Below, in pieces: positions 46,011 through 55,030 of a stretch of DNA of 64,000 nucleotides. This stretch comes from Pseudomonas prosekii (GTDB taxonomy: Bacteria; Pseudomonadota; Gammaproteobacteria; Pseudomonadales; Pseudomonadaceae): contig NZ_LT629762.1 in NCBI RefSeq assembly GCF_900105155.1, positions 6,027,956 through 6,091,955 on the forward strand, in the 5' to 3' direction. The notes beneath the pieces were generated by a model. The model did no database searches and was not told the origin of the DNA. It worked only from the letters and a program-made list of their open reading frames with translations. The stretch's first letter is position 1. Each line of letters opens with the position of its first letter. Position numbers and translations under genes: made by a program.

Positions 46011-46180
46011 TGCGCAGATCCTTGAAAACGAGGTGGGACGGGTTGTTCACCCGCACAGGCTTGTCCGGCAAACGCTGTGCTCAGGCACAAAGACAATCAC
46101 CCAAGCGGTGGCCGAGACTCACGGGGCGATCAACGTTACCCTTTGCATCGCAAAAAATCATAATAAAGAGAGAGCCCGCC

Positions 46181-47491
46181 ATGTCACAGAGCGCAGCCGC
46201 TACCCAGACCAATGCTGACGAAAAAAGCGCCGTTTACAAGCGCATCACCTTACGTTTGATCCCCTTCATTTTCATCTGCTACTTGTTCAACTACCTCGAC
46301 CGGGTGAACGTTGGATTCGCCAAGTTGCAGATGCTCGACGCGCTGAAATTCAGCGAGACCGTGTACGGCCTCGGCGCCGGGATCTTCTTTATCGGCTACG
46401 TCTTGTGTGGCGTGCCGAGCAACCTGGCGCTGAGCAAATTCGGCCCACGGCGCTGGATCGCGCTGATGATGATCGTCTGGGGCACGCTCTCGACGTGCCT
46501 GCTGTTCGTCACCACGCCGACCGAGTTCTACACTTTGCGCCTGTTCACTGGCGCGGCCGAAGCCGGGTTTTTCCCGGGCGTGGTGCTGTATCTCTCGCAG
46601 TGGTTCCCGACGTTCCGCCGTGGCCGGATCATGGCGCTGTTCATGTCGGCGATTCCTGTTTCCGGTCTGCTCGGCAGCCCGTTTTCCGGTTGGATTCTCA
46701 ACCACTTCGCCGCTGGCCAAGGTGGCTTGGCCGGTTGGCAGTGGATGTTTTTGCTGCAAGGGATTCCGACGGTGATTCTCGGCGCCCTCGCCTATTTCCT
46801 GCTCAGCGACAGTTATGCAAATGCCAAGTGGCTGACGCCGTTCGAGCGTTCGGTGCTGGAAGCCGACCACGCAGAAGACTTGGCGAACAAACCGAAAACC
46901 ACCACCGACTCGTTGACGGCGGTGTTCAAGAACCCGGCGATCTGGGCATTCGGGCTGATTTATTTCTGCATTCAGAGCGGCGTTTACGCGATCAACTTCT
47001 GGCTGCCATCGATCATCAAGAACCTCGGTTTCAGCGATAACCTGGTGATTGGCTGGTTGAGTGCGATTCCTTATCTGCTGGCGGCGGTGTTCATGTTGCT
47101 GGTCGGTCGTTCGGCGGATCTGCGCAAGGAGCGGCGCTGGCATTTGGTGGTGCCGATGCTGATGGGCGCGGTCGGTTTGCTGATCGCGGTCAACTTCGCG
47201 ACGACGCCGGCGATTGCGATTCTCGGTCTGACCATCGCCACCATGGGCGCCCTCACCGGCCTGCCGATGTTCTGGCCGGTGCCGACGGCGCTGCTCAGCG
47301 CGGGTGCGGCGGCCGGTGGTTTGGCGCTGATCAACTCGATGGGGCAGATGGCCGGGTTCTTGAGCCCTTATCTGGTTGGCTGGGTCAAGGACAGCACCGG
47401 CTCGACGGATGCGGCGTTGTATCTGTTGGCGGGCGTGATTGTCTGCGGCAGTGTGTTGGCGTTGCGGATGACGCGAACGCTGCGCGTCTGA
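46181..47491 (+). CDS. MFS transporter, ACS family (sugar-acid/glycerate type)
   Basis: 436 aa with twelve helices. Anion:cation-symporter marks: LFNYLDRVNVGFAKLQMLDA after TM1 and GAAEAGFFPGVVLYLSQWFP around TM4. I use the ATG at 46181 (MSQSAAATQTN), preceded by AAAGAGAGAG; an in-frame start far upstream would add 57 unlikely residues from the intergenic region. Together with the CdaR-like regulator and glycerate kinase it most simply imports D-glycerate or a sugar diacid; no dehydratase or aldolase genes for diacids are present in this window. Confidence 0.9.
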   Translation: MSQSAAATQTNADEKSAVYKRITLRLIPFIFICYLFNYLDRVNVGFAKLQMLDALKFSETVYGLGAGIFFIGYVLCGVPSNLALSKFGPRRWIALMMIVWGTLSTCLLFVTTPTEFYTLRLFTGAAEAGFFPGVVLYLSQWFPTFRRGRIMALFMSAIPVSGLLGSPFSGWILNHFAAGQGGLAGWQWMFLLQGIPTVILGALAYFLLSDSYANAKWLTPFERSVLEADHAEDLANKPKTTTDSLTAVFKNPAIWAFGLIYFCIQSGVYAINFWLPSIIKNLGFSDNLVIGWLSAIPYLLAAVFMLLVGRSADLRKERRWHLVVPMLMGAVGLLIAVNFATTPAIAILGLTIATMGALTGLPMFWPVPTALLSAGAAAGGLALINSMGQMAGFLSPYLVGWVKDSTGSTDAALYLLAGVIVCGSVLALRMTRTLRV

Positions 47492-47499
47492 TCTGCCTT

Positions 47500-47593
47500 T
47501 TGTGGGAGCGAGCTTGCTTGCGATGGCGGCTGCACAGTCAAGATTGATGGTGTCTGTGCTATCGCTATCGCGAGCAAGCTCGGCTCCCACAGG
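47500..47593. repeat. REP inverted pair (type GCGAGCAAGCTCGC)
   Basis: TGTGGGAGCGAGCTTGCTTG (one mismatch) and TCGCGAGCAAGCTCGGCTCC (one extra base) on either side of a ~45-base spacer, between the MFS gene and the aldo-keto reductase gene. Confidence 0.88.
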
Positions 47594-47679
47594 GATTCGC
47601 GTCGATATTCCGGTTGCTCCGGGCAACCATTCTGGTATTTGATTGAAGCCTTTTCCGCACCGACAAAAGGACTTCGTTC

Positions 47680-48693
47680 ATGAGCTATCGCACCCTTGGC
47701 CATTCCGGATTGCAGGTGTCCACGCTGACCCTCGGCACCATGATGTTCGGCGAACAGACCAGCACCGAAGACTCGCTGCGGATCATCGACAAGGCCTGGG
47801 ATCAGGGTATCAACTTCATCGACACCGCCGACGTCTACACCAACGGCCGTTCCGAGGAGATCGTCGGTGAAGCCGTCGCCGGCAATCGGCATGAATGGGT
47901 GATCGCCACCAAAGTCGGTTTCGGCCCGGTGGACGGCGTGCCGAACCGCAGCGGTTTGAGCCGCAAACACCTTTTCAACGGCATCGATGCCAGCCTGACG
48001 CGGCTCGACACCGATTATGTCGACATCTATTACCTGCACCGCGAAGACCACAACACGCCGCTGGAAGTGACGGTCTCGGCCATCGGCGACCTGATTCGCC
48101 AAGGCAAGATCCGTTATTGGGGCCTGTCCAACTACCGTGGCTGGCGCATCGCCGAAGTGATTCGCGTCGCCGACAAACTCGGCGTTGACCGCCCGGTGAT
48201 CAGTCAGCCGCTGTACAACATCGTCAACCGCCAGGCCGAATCGGAACAAATCACCGCCGCTCACGCTTATGGCCTCGGCGTCGTGCCTTACAGCCCGTTG
48301 GCGCGCGGCGTGCTCAGCGGCAAATACGCGCCGGACGTCACTCCGGATGTGAACAGCCGCGCCGGCCGGCAGGACAAGCGCATCCTCGAAACCGAATGGC
48401 GCGTCGAGTCGTTGCGCATCGCCCAGCAAATCCAGCAATACACCGAGGCCCGTGGTGTCGGCATCGTCGAATTCGCGATCGCTTGGGTGCTGAACAACAG
48501 CGCCGTGACCTCGGCCATCGTCGGCCCGCGCACCGAAGAACAGTGGGACGCCTACACCAAGGCTCAAGCCGTGAAGATCAGCGCCGAGGATGAGGCGTTT
48601 ATCAATTCGCTGGTGACACCGGGGCATTCCTCGACGCCGGGCTTCAACGACATCAGCCACTTCGTCTCCGGCCGCAACCCTCGCAAAAACTGA
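47680..48693 (+). CDS. Aldo/keto reductase
   Basis: 337-aa TIM-barrel NADPH oxidoreductase. The catalytic tetrad is visible: Asp and Tyr in FIDTADVYTNGRSEE, Lys in WVIATKVGFG, His in DIYYLHREDHNTP. The C-terminal cofactor site is AIVGPRTEEQWDAY. Similar to the AKR11/YajO-like group. Substrate unknown. Preceded by AAAGGA and the ATG at 47680; monocistronic. Confidence 0.92.
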   Translation: MSYRTLGHSGLQVSTLTLGTMMFGEQTSTEDSLRIIDKAWDQGINFIDTADVYTNGRSEEIVGEAVAGNRHEWVIATKVGFGPVDGVPNRSGLSRKHLFNGIDASLTRLDTDYVDIYYLHREDHNTPLEVTVSAIGDLIRQGKIRYWGLSNYRGWRIAEVIRVADKLGVDRPVISQPLYNIVNRQAESEQITAAHAYGLGVVPYSPLARGVLSGKYAPDVTPDVNSRAGRQDKRILETEWRVESLRIAQQIQQYTEARGVGIVEFAIAWVLNNSAVTSAIVGPRTEEQWDAYTKAQAVKISAEDEAFINSLVTPGHSSTPGFNDISHFVSGRNPRKN

Positions 48694-48725
48694 CCCGGAC
48701 TGACCCGCAACTGGCTAGCACTGAT

Positions 48726-48834
48726 TGTTCCCACGCTCCGCGTGGGAATGCTGCACGCGACGCTCCGCGTTCCTTTCAGGAAAGTGACGCTGAGCGTCAC
48801 AGGAAGCATTTCCACGCAGAGCGTAGGAACGATC
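48726..48834. repeat. Second intergenic repeat family (GTTCCCACGCTCCGCGTGGGAA type)
   Basis: Built of nested palindromes: TTCCCACGCTCCGCGTGGGAA, GACGCTCCGCGTTCC facing GGAAG, and TGACGCTGAGCGTCA, closed by CACGCAGAGCGTAGGAACGA. It differs from the three REP subtypes. Fragments of the same family occur near 10809-10838 (GGAGCGTGGGAACGATCA) and 54938-54966. Confidence 0.8.
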
Positions 48835-48927
48835 ACCTGTGAGCACGGTTGATCAATCGAACAGTGTTCTAAGCTAAAACCACGTATCCTCCGCCCCCCG
48901 TTTCACGTTCAACCTCGCGAGGACAGT

Positions 48928-49815
48928 TTGTCTAAAGGTATCGCTTTATCGGTCACAGCCTCGGTGCTGTTTGCCGTCATGTATTACTACACCTCGTTGC
49001 TCACCCCATTGAGCGGCGTAGAAATCTTCGGCTGGCGGATGCTCCTGACCTTGCCCTGCATGACCGTGTTCATGCTGGTGTCCGGCGAATGGCGGCGCGC
49101 CGTCGCCATCGTCAAATTGGTGATCGGCAAGCCCAAGCTGCTCATCGGCCTGGTCGCCTCGGCGATTTTGCTTGGGTTGCAGCTGTGGCTGTTCATGTGG
49201 GCGCCGCTCAACGGTTACAGCCTCGACGTGTCGCTGGGGTATTTCCTGTTGCCGCTGGCGATGGTGCTGACCGGGCGCATCGCTTATGGCGAGCGTTTGT
49301 CCTATCTGCAGAAAGTCGCGGTGTTTTTCGCCTCGCTTGGCGTGCTCAACGAGCTGTATCAGGTCGGCGGTTTTTCCTGGGCGACGTTGCTGGTGGTCGT
49401 CGGTTACCCGACCTACTTCGTGCTGCGCAAATGGCTGGCGACCGACAACCTCGGCGGGTTGTGGATGGACATGACCCTGATGCTGCCGGTGGCGTGCTGG
49501 TTTGTCTGGGGCGGCGAACAGGGTTTCGCCGTGTTCGACCAGTATCCGTGGCTGTCGCTGCTGATCCCATTGCTCGGTCTGATCAGTGCATCGGCGCTGG
49601 TGGTCTACATCATCGCCAGCCGCCTGCTGCCGTTCAGCCTGTTCGGGTTGCTGAGTTATGTCGAACCGGTGTTGTTGCTCGGCGTGGCGCTGCTGCTTGG
49701 GGAAAGCATCAAGCCCGGGGAATGGCTGACCTACATCCCGATCTGGATGGCGGTAGTGGTGCTGGTGTTTGAAGGGTTCAAGCATCTGGTCCGGCAGCGC
49801 CGCAAGCCTATGTAA
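48928..49815 (+). CDS. rarD: RarD-like EamA-family membrane permease
   Basis: 295 aa, ten predicted helices in two EamA halves. RarD marks: SVLFAVMYYYTSLLTPLSGV then EIFGWRMLLTLPCM, WLFMWAPLNGYSLDVSLGYF and YVEPVLLLGVALLLGE. The start is TTG at 48928, supported by GAGGAC seven bases ahead and by SKGIALSVTASVLF opening the first helix. Substrate not established for RarD; chloramphenicol sensitivity gave the name. Named by resemblance. Confidence 0.88.
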   Translation: MSKGIALSVTASVLFAVMYYYTSLLTPLSGVEIFGWRMLLTLPCMTVFMLVSGEWRRAVAIVKLVIGKPKLLIGLVASAILLGLQLWLFMWAPLNGYSLDVSLGYFLLPLAMVLTGRIAYGERLSYLQKVAVFFASLGVLNELYQVGGFSWATLLVVVGYPTYFVLRKWLATDNLGGLWMDMTLMLPVACWFVWGGEQGFAVFDQYPWLSLLIPLLGLISASALVVYIIASRLLPFSLFGLLSYVEPVLLLGVALLLGESIKPGEWLTYIPIWMAVVVLVFEGFKHLVRQRRKPM

Positions 49816-49819
49816 ATAA

Positions 49820-49897
49820 TGTAGGAGCGAGGCTTGCCCGCGAAGGCGTCCTTGAAGGCGCCAAAAAGCTTCGCGGGCAAGCCTCGCTCCAACAGGG
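49820..49897. repeat. REP inverted pair (type CGCGGGCAAGCCTCGCTCC)
   Basis: TGTAGGAGCGAGGCTTGCCC and GGGCAAGCCTCGCTCCAACA directly after the rarD stop. Confidence 0.88.
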
Positions 49898-49914
49898 GGA
49901 TGTATCAGCCAAAG

Positions 49915-49950
49915 AAAAGCCCGGTCAGCAGTAATACTGGCCGGGCTTTT
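49915..49950. terminator. Bidirectional terminator between rarD and hpd
   Basis: AAAAGCCCGG and CCGGGCTTTT arms around a ~16-base loop that pairs further (CCAGTATTAC/GTCAGCAGTAA region). It lies 16 bases after the hpd stop and could serve both genes. Confidence 0.9.
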
Positions 49951-49966
49951 CTATATGTGTTGCGGC

Positions 49967-51043
49967 TTACTCGGTGGACAGTACGCCACGACGAACCTGA
50001 TCACGCTCGATCGATTCGAACAGCGCCTTGAAGTTGCCTTCGCCGAAACCATCATCGCCCTTGCGCTGGATGAACTCGAAGAACACCGGCCCCATCAGGG
50101 TTTCCGAGAAGATCTGCAGCAGCAGGCGTTTATCGCCCGACTCCGACGAACCATCCAGCAGAATCCCGCGCGATTGCAGTTGATCGACCGGCTCGCCGTG
50201 GTTCGGCAAACGGCCTTCAAGCATTTCGTAATAGGTTTCCGGTGGCGCGGTCATGAAGCGCATGCCGATTTTCTTCAGGCGGTCCCAGGTATCGATCAGG
50301 TTGTCGCTGAGGAACGCGACATGCTGGATGCCTTCGCCGTTGAACTGCATCAGGAATTCTTCGATCTGCCCGGCGCCCTTCGACGATTCTTCGTTCAACG
50401 GGATGCGGATCATGCCGTCCGGCGCGGTCATCGCTTTGGAGGTCAGGCCGGTGTACTCGCCTTTGATGTCGAAGTAACGGATTTCGCGGAAGTTGAACAG
50501 CTTCTCGTAGAAGTTCGCCCAGTAAGCCATGCGCCCGCGATACACGTTGTGCGTCAGGTGGTCGATGATCTTCAGGCCGGCGCCGACCGGATTGCGGTCC
50601 ACACCTTCGATGAACACGAAGTCGATGTCATAGATCGAGCTGCCTTCGCCAAAACGGTCGATCAGGTACAGCGGCGCGCCGCCAATGCCTTTGATCGCCG
50701 GCAGGTTCAGTTCCATCGGGCCGGTTTCGATGTGAATCGGCTGCGCGCCGAGTTCCAGAGCACGGGCGAATGCCTGCTGGGCATTCTTGACCCGGAACGC
50801 CATGCCGCACACCGACGGGCCGTGCTCGGCGGCGAAATACGAGGCCACGCTGTTTGGTTCGTTGTTGAGGATCAGGTTGATCTGGCCCTGGCGATACAGG
50901 TGCACGTCTTTGGAGCGGTGGGTCGCGACTTTGGTGAAGCCCATGATCTCGAAGATCGGCTCCAGCGTATTGGGGATCGGCGATGCAAACTCGATGAATT
51001 CAAAGCCCATCAGGCCCATTGGGTTTTCGTATAAATCTGCCAT
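49967..51043 (-). CDS. hpd: 4-hydroxyphenylpyruvate dioxygenase
   Basis: 358 aa, the usual Pseudomonas length. It converts 4-hydroxyphenylpyruvate to homogentisate in tyrosine breakdown, using non-haem iron. The C-terminal catalytic part carries the metal His and Glu ligands: [33 protein letters not shown], and [20 protein letters not shown] at the end. The N-terminal half begins [20 protein letters not shown]. Monocistronic. The 363-base upstream gap (51044-51406) holds its promoter and a small AACG-N3-CGTT symmetry near 51071; I see nothing else in it apart from the AT-rich leader of the next gene. Confidence 0.97.
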   Translation of the reverse strand: MADLYENPMGLMGFEFIEFASPIPNTLEPIFEIMGFTKVATHRSKDVHLYRQGQINLILNNEPNSVASYFAAEHGPSVCGMAFRVKNAQQAFARALELGAQPIHIETGPMELNLPAIKGIGGAPLYLIDRFGEGSSIYDIDFVFIEGVDRNPVGAGLKIIDHLTHNVYRGRMAYWANFYEKLFNFREIRYFDIKGEYTGLTSKAMTAPDGMIRIPLNEESSKGAGQIEEFLMQFNGEGIQHVAFLSDNLIDTWDRLKKIGMRFMTAPPETYYEMLEGRLPNHGEPVDQLQSRGILLDGSSESGDKRLLLQIFSETLMGPVFFEFIQRKGDDGFGEGNFKALFESIERDQVRRGVLSTE

Positions 51044-51406
51044 GGTTGGCGCCTCATCATCATTCTTAGAATTAACGGATCGTTAGTTGCTAGCAATACT
51101 GAGAATGGCGGGTGGCGCACAGGAGATGCCCCGCACGCTGCGGGCGAGAAAGTCACCGTAGATCAGTTGGAACCCAAAACTCTTCATTGTCGACCCAAGG
51201 CTCTTGCGGGCGAGGCTTCTGGTATCAGAAGTCATTTATTATTGTATGCGTAACCGGATTCTACACAGCGTAAAAGGGGTTGTCTGCCTTCTGTATCAAA
51301 TCGCCTTTTGCGCTCCCGGCGCAAGCGCTTTGTTGCACAGGCAAATCTGCCGACACAAGCTACATCCGCCATCTATGATGCTTATTCATCCGCTCAGGTT
51401 TTGCCC

Positions 51407-52942
51407 ATGCCGCTCACCGTCAAGTCCCGCCGCAAACGCAGCACCCGCATTGCTGTGACCATTTTGAGCGGCGCGCTGCCGATACTGCTGGGATGCGCCA
51501 TCCTTTATATGCAAGCCGGACGCGCGCTGGAACAAAACGCCGAACGAACCGCCGACGAAGCGCTGCGCCAATTCAACTTGATGCTCGACAACACCGCAGA
51601 AGCGGCGCGGGTATTGCTGCCCTTGGCCGGCAACCGCTGCGAAAACGCGAAACTGGCATTGCGCGAACAAGTCACGCGCCGCCCGTTTGTGCGCTCGACC
51701 AATCTGGTGTGGGACAACAACCTATATTGCAGCTCGCTGTTCGGCGACTACCAGGAAGCGGTCAACGCCGGCGATTACACCCACGGCCAGTTGTGGTTGA
51801 TGAATGGCAACCCGGTAACGCCGAACACTGCGCTACTGGTGTATCGCCTCAGCGACGGCAAAAAAGGCGCGTTGACCACACTCGACGGTTATCACCTGAG
51901 CAACGTCTTGCGCATGATCGGCCGGCAGACTTTGCTGTTACTGCAAGTCGGCAACAACTGGTTATCCGCTGATGGCAAAGTGCGTCAAGGTGCCCTGCCC
52001 GCGTTACCCGTAGCGCAAAGCACGCGGGTGTCGGAGCGTTACGCGTTTACCGTGGAAGCCGGTTTCCCCGAAGGCGAAACCTGGCGTTATATAAGCAGCG
52101 AGTACCCACCGCTGTTCAGTCTGCTGATGTTCTTCGGTGTGGTTGCAGGTTCGATTGGCCACGTGTTGCAGAAGCGTGCTTCATCGCCCAGCGTTGAATT
52201 GCAGCGCGCGTTAGAGGCCGGCGAGTTCATCCCCTACTTCCAGCCGCTGGTGTACGGCGACACTAAGAAGTGGAGCGGCACCGAAGTGTTGATGCGCTGG
52301 AATCATCCGAAAGAGGGTTTGGTGCGGCCCGATCTGTTTATCCCGTTCGCCGAACACTCGGGGCTGATCGTGCCGATGACCCGTGCATTGATGCAGCAGA
52401 CTGCTGCGCTGCTCGCGCCGGTCTCCGCGACATTCGACGGACCGTTTCATATCGGCATCAACATCACCGCCAGCCATTGCCAGGATCTGGAACTGGTCGA
52501 GGATTGCCGAGTGTTTCTCGCAGCGTTCGCGCCGGGCAGCGTCATCCTTGTACTGGAACTCACCGAGCGCGAACTGATCGAACCTACGCCGCTGACTCAT
52601 CAGTTGTTTGAGCAACTTCACGACTTGGGCGTGATGATCGCCATCGATGACTTTGGCACCGGGCATTCCAGCCTCGGCTACTTGCGCCAATTCAACGTGG
52701 ACTTTCTGAAAATCGATCAAAGCTTCGTCGCGATGATCGGTGCCGATGCCCTTTCTCGGCATATTCTCGACAGCATCATCGAACTGTCGGCCAAGCTGGA
52801 TCTTGGAATTGTTGCCGAAGGTGTAGAAACCGAGGAGCAAAGCGATTACCTGACAGCGCACCACGTGGACTTCCTGAAAGGCTACCTGTTCGGCCGGCCA
52901 ATGCCTGGCGCGGACTTCATTAATGCATTAAGTGACCATTAA
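51407..52942 (+). CDS. CSS-motif EAL-domain cyclic-di-GMP phosphodiesterase
   Basis: 511 aa. TM1 (IAVTILSGALPILLGCAILY, about residues 15-35) and TM2 (PLFSLLMFFGVVAGSIGHV, about 240) flank a periplasmic CSS domain with redox cysteines Cys in GNRCENAKL and Cys-Ser-Ser in NLYCSSLFG. The cytoplasmic EAL domain is complete for catalysis: TEVLMRWNHPKEG, NITASHC, LELTEREL, AIDDFGTGHSSLGYL, FLKIDQSFV, GIVAEGVETEEQ. The Ala of EAL is Val, which is tolerated in active enzymes. The CSS cysteines suggest control by periplasmic disulfide bonding. Start ATG at 51407 gives the basic N terminus before TM1. Confidence 0.92.
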   Translation: MPLTVKSRRKRSTRIAVTILSGALPILLGCAILYMQAGRALEQNAERTADEALRQFNLMLDNTAEAARVLLPLAGNRCENAKLALREQVTRRPFVRSTNLVWDNNLYCSSLFGDYQEAVNAGDYTHGQLWLMNGNPVTPNTALLVYRLSDGKKGALTTLDGYHLSNVLRMIGRQTLLLLQVGNNWLSADGKVRQGALPALPVAQSTRVSERYAFTVEAGFPEGETWRYISSEYPPLFSLLMFFGVVAGSIGHVLQKRASSPSVELQRALEAGEFIPYFQPLVYGDTKKWSGTEVLMRWNHPKEGLVRPDLFIPFAEHSGLIVPMTRALMQQTAALLAPVSATFDGPFHIGINITASHCQDLELVEDCRVFLAAFAPGSVILVLELTERELIEPTPLTHQLFEQLHDLGVMIAIDDFGTGHSSLGYLRQFNVDFLKIDQSFVAMIGADALSRHILDSIIELSAKLDLGIVAEGVETEEQSDYLTAHHVDFLKGYLFGRPMPGADFINALSDH

Positions 52943-53165
52943 CGCGCTGGGCAATTAAGCAAATCTCAAGCAAATTGAATCAAAAGACTGCTGTTGTTAC
53001 ATGAAGAAAAAGACATGATTTACTCTCGGCCAATTAACTACTACAATTTTTCTTGCCTGTGCAAGATTGGCAGGTGAGCCATTATCACCGAGTCGCTTCA
53101 AGGCTCTTGGCTTATAGCTTTGTTTGCGGTTGGTATCAGCCAAACACACTATTGGAGTAAAGATA

Positions 53166-53531
53166 TTGTCCAGACTCGCTGAATTTCGTGCAGCCGAAAA
53201 GGCCCTTCAAGAACAGCTCAAGCAGCTGGAATCACTGAAGAACGATGCCGGGCTCAAGAAAGAAATCGAATTCGAAGAAAAGCTCCAGGGGCTGATGAAA
53301 ACCTACGGCAAAAGCCTGCGCGACATCATCGCCATTCTCGATCCGAACCCGGCCAGAACGGGCCTGCAACAGACCGCAGCGCCTAAAACCCGCCGCGCTC
53401 GTGTGGTCAAGGTTTATCACAACCCGCACACCGGCGAATTGATTGAAACCAAGGGCGGCAACCACCGTGGCCTGAAAGCATGGAAGGAAGAATACGGCGC
53501 TTCTACCGTTGATTCCTGGTTGCGCGGCTAA
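53166..53531 (+). CDS. mvaU: MvaT/MvaU-family H-NS-like xenogeneic silencer
   Basis: 121 aa. N-terminal coiled-coil oligomerisation domain: SRLAEFRAAEKALQEQLKQL then FEEKLQGLMKTYGKSLRDII. C-terminal AT-hook-like DNA-binding domain: RRARVVKVYHNPHTGELIET then KGGNHRGLKAWKEEYGAST. These proteins coat AT-rich DNA and silence acquired genes. The sequence is closer to MvaU (SKLAEFRAAEKALQEQ-type start) than to MvaT; in P. fluorescens strains the equivalent is called MvaV. TTG start at 53166 with GGAG ahead. The preceding 223 bases are strikingly AT-rich, probably its own regulatory region. Confidence 0.9.
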   Translation: MSRLAEFRAAEKALQEQLKQLESLKNDAGLKKEIEFEEKLQGLMKTYGKSLRDIIAILDPNPARTGLQQTAAPKTRRARVVKVYHNPHTGELIETKGGNHRGLKAWKEEYGASTVDSWLRG

Positions 53532-53544
53532 CCTTCGCGGCAAC

Positions 53545-53575
53545 AAAAAAGCCTTGCTGATGCAGGGCTTTTTCA
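53545..53575 (+). terminator. Terminator of the mvaU gene
   Basis: AAAAAGCCTTGC-TGAT-GCAGGGCTTTTT, 15 bases after the stop, with a T-run. Confidence 0.88.
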
Positions 53576-53735
53576 TGGGCGATATCTAACAAATGCAACG
53601 ATAGTCTGCGATCAAGTTGCAAATCAGCAGCCAACAGATGTGGCGGTTCAGCGTTGAATACTTGTTTACTTACTTTGGGGTTAATTCGTTCAGGTATCTC
53701 AACAGTCGAGCACCACTGATCAATCGAATGTTCAG

Positions 53736-54260
53736 CTAAAGTTTCAAGCTGTTACGAGCAGCCTGAATTTCGTCCTGACTTGCCTTATAAACGTCTGCCT
53801 GCCCGGCATAGGAAAGAACATAAGCCTTGCCGGTCGCCACGGCGGCAACCAGTGTTTGCGACAGCACATGTCGACCGTTTTGCGTCACCGTGCAAGTGGT
53901 TTCCAGGGCCTGCAGTTGACTCAATGTCGCCGAGTGAATCTTGTTGCAGACACTTTGATAACCGCTTTGGAAAAAGTCCTTTTGCACCGACTTGCGCATC
54001 TCCAGCAGCACGCCTTGCAAGTTGACCTCGTGGCCACTGTCGACTTCGGTCATCGTCAGTTCCATGACCATTACCTGATTGCCATCAGCGTCATTTTTGA
54101 CCGCGCGCTGGCGTGACACTTGCGGCGTTGCCGGGTTGGGCTCGATCACTTCCGACTCCCAGCCGCTTGGCCAGGTGATGCTCGGGGTGTCGGCGAGCGA
54201 GATTTCGGCAAATGCCAACAAACCGAGGCAAACCAACAGCGATGTGAACGGTCGGATCAT
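53736..54260 (-). CDS. Secreted DUF4946-like protein
   Basis: 174 aa with a clear signal peptide (MIRPFTSLLVCLGLLAFAEI then SLADTPSIT). The mature part starts TPSITWPSGWESEVIE and has VSRQRAVKNDADGNQVMVME, resembling DUF4946 proteins of Pseudomonas. Two cysteines (SVCNKIHS and TTCTVTQNG) could form a periplasmic disulfide. Start may be ATG 54260 or GTG 54272; neither has a strong ribosome site. Function unknown. Monocistronic. The 204-base gap to mvaU holds only the mvaU terminator and AT-rich sequence. Confidence 0.8.
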   Translation of the reverse strand: MIRPFTSLLVCLGLLAFAEISLADTPSITWPSGWESEVIEPNPATPQVSRQRAVKNDADGNQVMVMELTMTEVDSGHEVNLQGVLLEMRKSVQKDFFQSGYQSVCNKIHSATLSQLQALETTCTVTQNGRHVLSQTLVAAVATGKAYVLSYAGQADVYKASQDEIQAARNSLKL

Positions 54261-54405
54261 TACGAGGCGCACTCAGGGAATGAGCGACGAAGTCTGAGCC
54301 TCGTCCGGCCGTCAGGCAATAGCTGGCCGTTTTGGATTTGTTGATGCGCAAACGGTTGCGTATCATTGCGTCCATTCGCCAGCCCCACTTTTTTCCGGAG
54401 GGCCC

Positions 54406-54927
54406 ATGAGCCTGCACGAATTGAACACCTTCCCCGGCGTCACCGCCCAACCCGATACCGCCACCCAGAATTTCGTCTTCAACCACACCATGTTGCGGGT
54501 CAAGGACATCACCAAATCGCTGGATTTCTACACGCGCATTCTCGGCTTCTCGCTGGTGGAAAAACGCGACTTTCCGGAAGCCGAGTTCAGCCTGTACTTC
54601 CTGGCGCTGGTCGACAAAGACCAGATCCCGGCTGATGCCGCTGCGCGCACCGAGTGGATGAAATCGATCCCCGGCATTCTCGAACTGACGCACAACCACG
54701 GCACCGAAAACGATGCCGACTTCGCTTACCACAACGGCAACACCGACCCGCGTGGCTTTGGTCATATCTGCATCTCTGTGCCGGACATCCGCGCGGCGTG
54801 CGAGCGTTTCGAAGCGCTGGGCTGCGACTTCCAGAAGCGCCTGAACGATGGCCGCATGAAGAGCCTGGCATTCATCAAGGACCCGGATGCTTACTGGGTA
54901 GAAATCATTCAGCCAACCGCAATGTAA
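54406..54927 (+). CDS. gloA: Lactoylglutathione lyase (glyoxalase I)
   Basis: 173 aa, the long zinc-type glyoxalase I form. It isomerises the methylglyoxal-glutathione adduct to S-lactoylglutathione. Metal and active-site regions: FNHTMLRVKDITKSLDFYTR with His, GILELTHNHGTENDADF with Glu, GFGHICISVPDIRAACERFE with His, and DPDAYWVEIIQP with Glu. GGAGGG ribosome site directly before the ATG at 54406. Followed by its terminator. Confidence 0.95.
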   Translation: MSLHELNTFPGVTAQPDTATQNFVFNHTMLRVKDITKSLDFYTRILGFSLVEKRDFPEAEFSLYFLALVDKDQIPADAAARTEWMKSIPGILELTHNHGTENDADFAYHNGNTDPRGFGHICISVPDIRAACERFEALGCDFQKRLNDGRMKSLAFIKDPDAYWVEIIQPTAM

Positions 54928-54982
54928 TCACTGCTGATCGTTCCCACGCTCGGCGTCGGAACGCTCAAATGTGCAGCACAAA

Positions 54983-55010
54983 AAAACCCCATGATCACTC
55001 ATGGGGTTTT
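54983..55010. terminator. Terminator between gloA and ahpF
   Basis: AAAACCCCATGA-TCAC-TCATGGGGTTTT, perfect 12-base arms, with A and T runs on both sides; can serve the converging gloA and ahpF. Confidence 0.92.
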
Positions 55011-55030
55011 TGTGTTTTCAGCCTCGGCGT

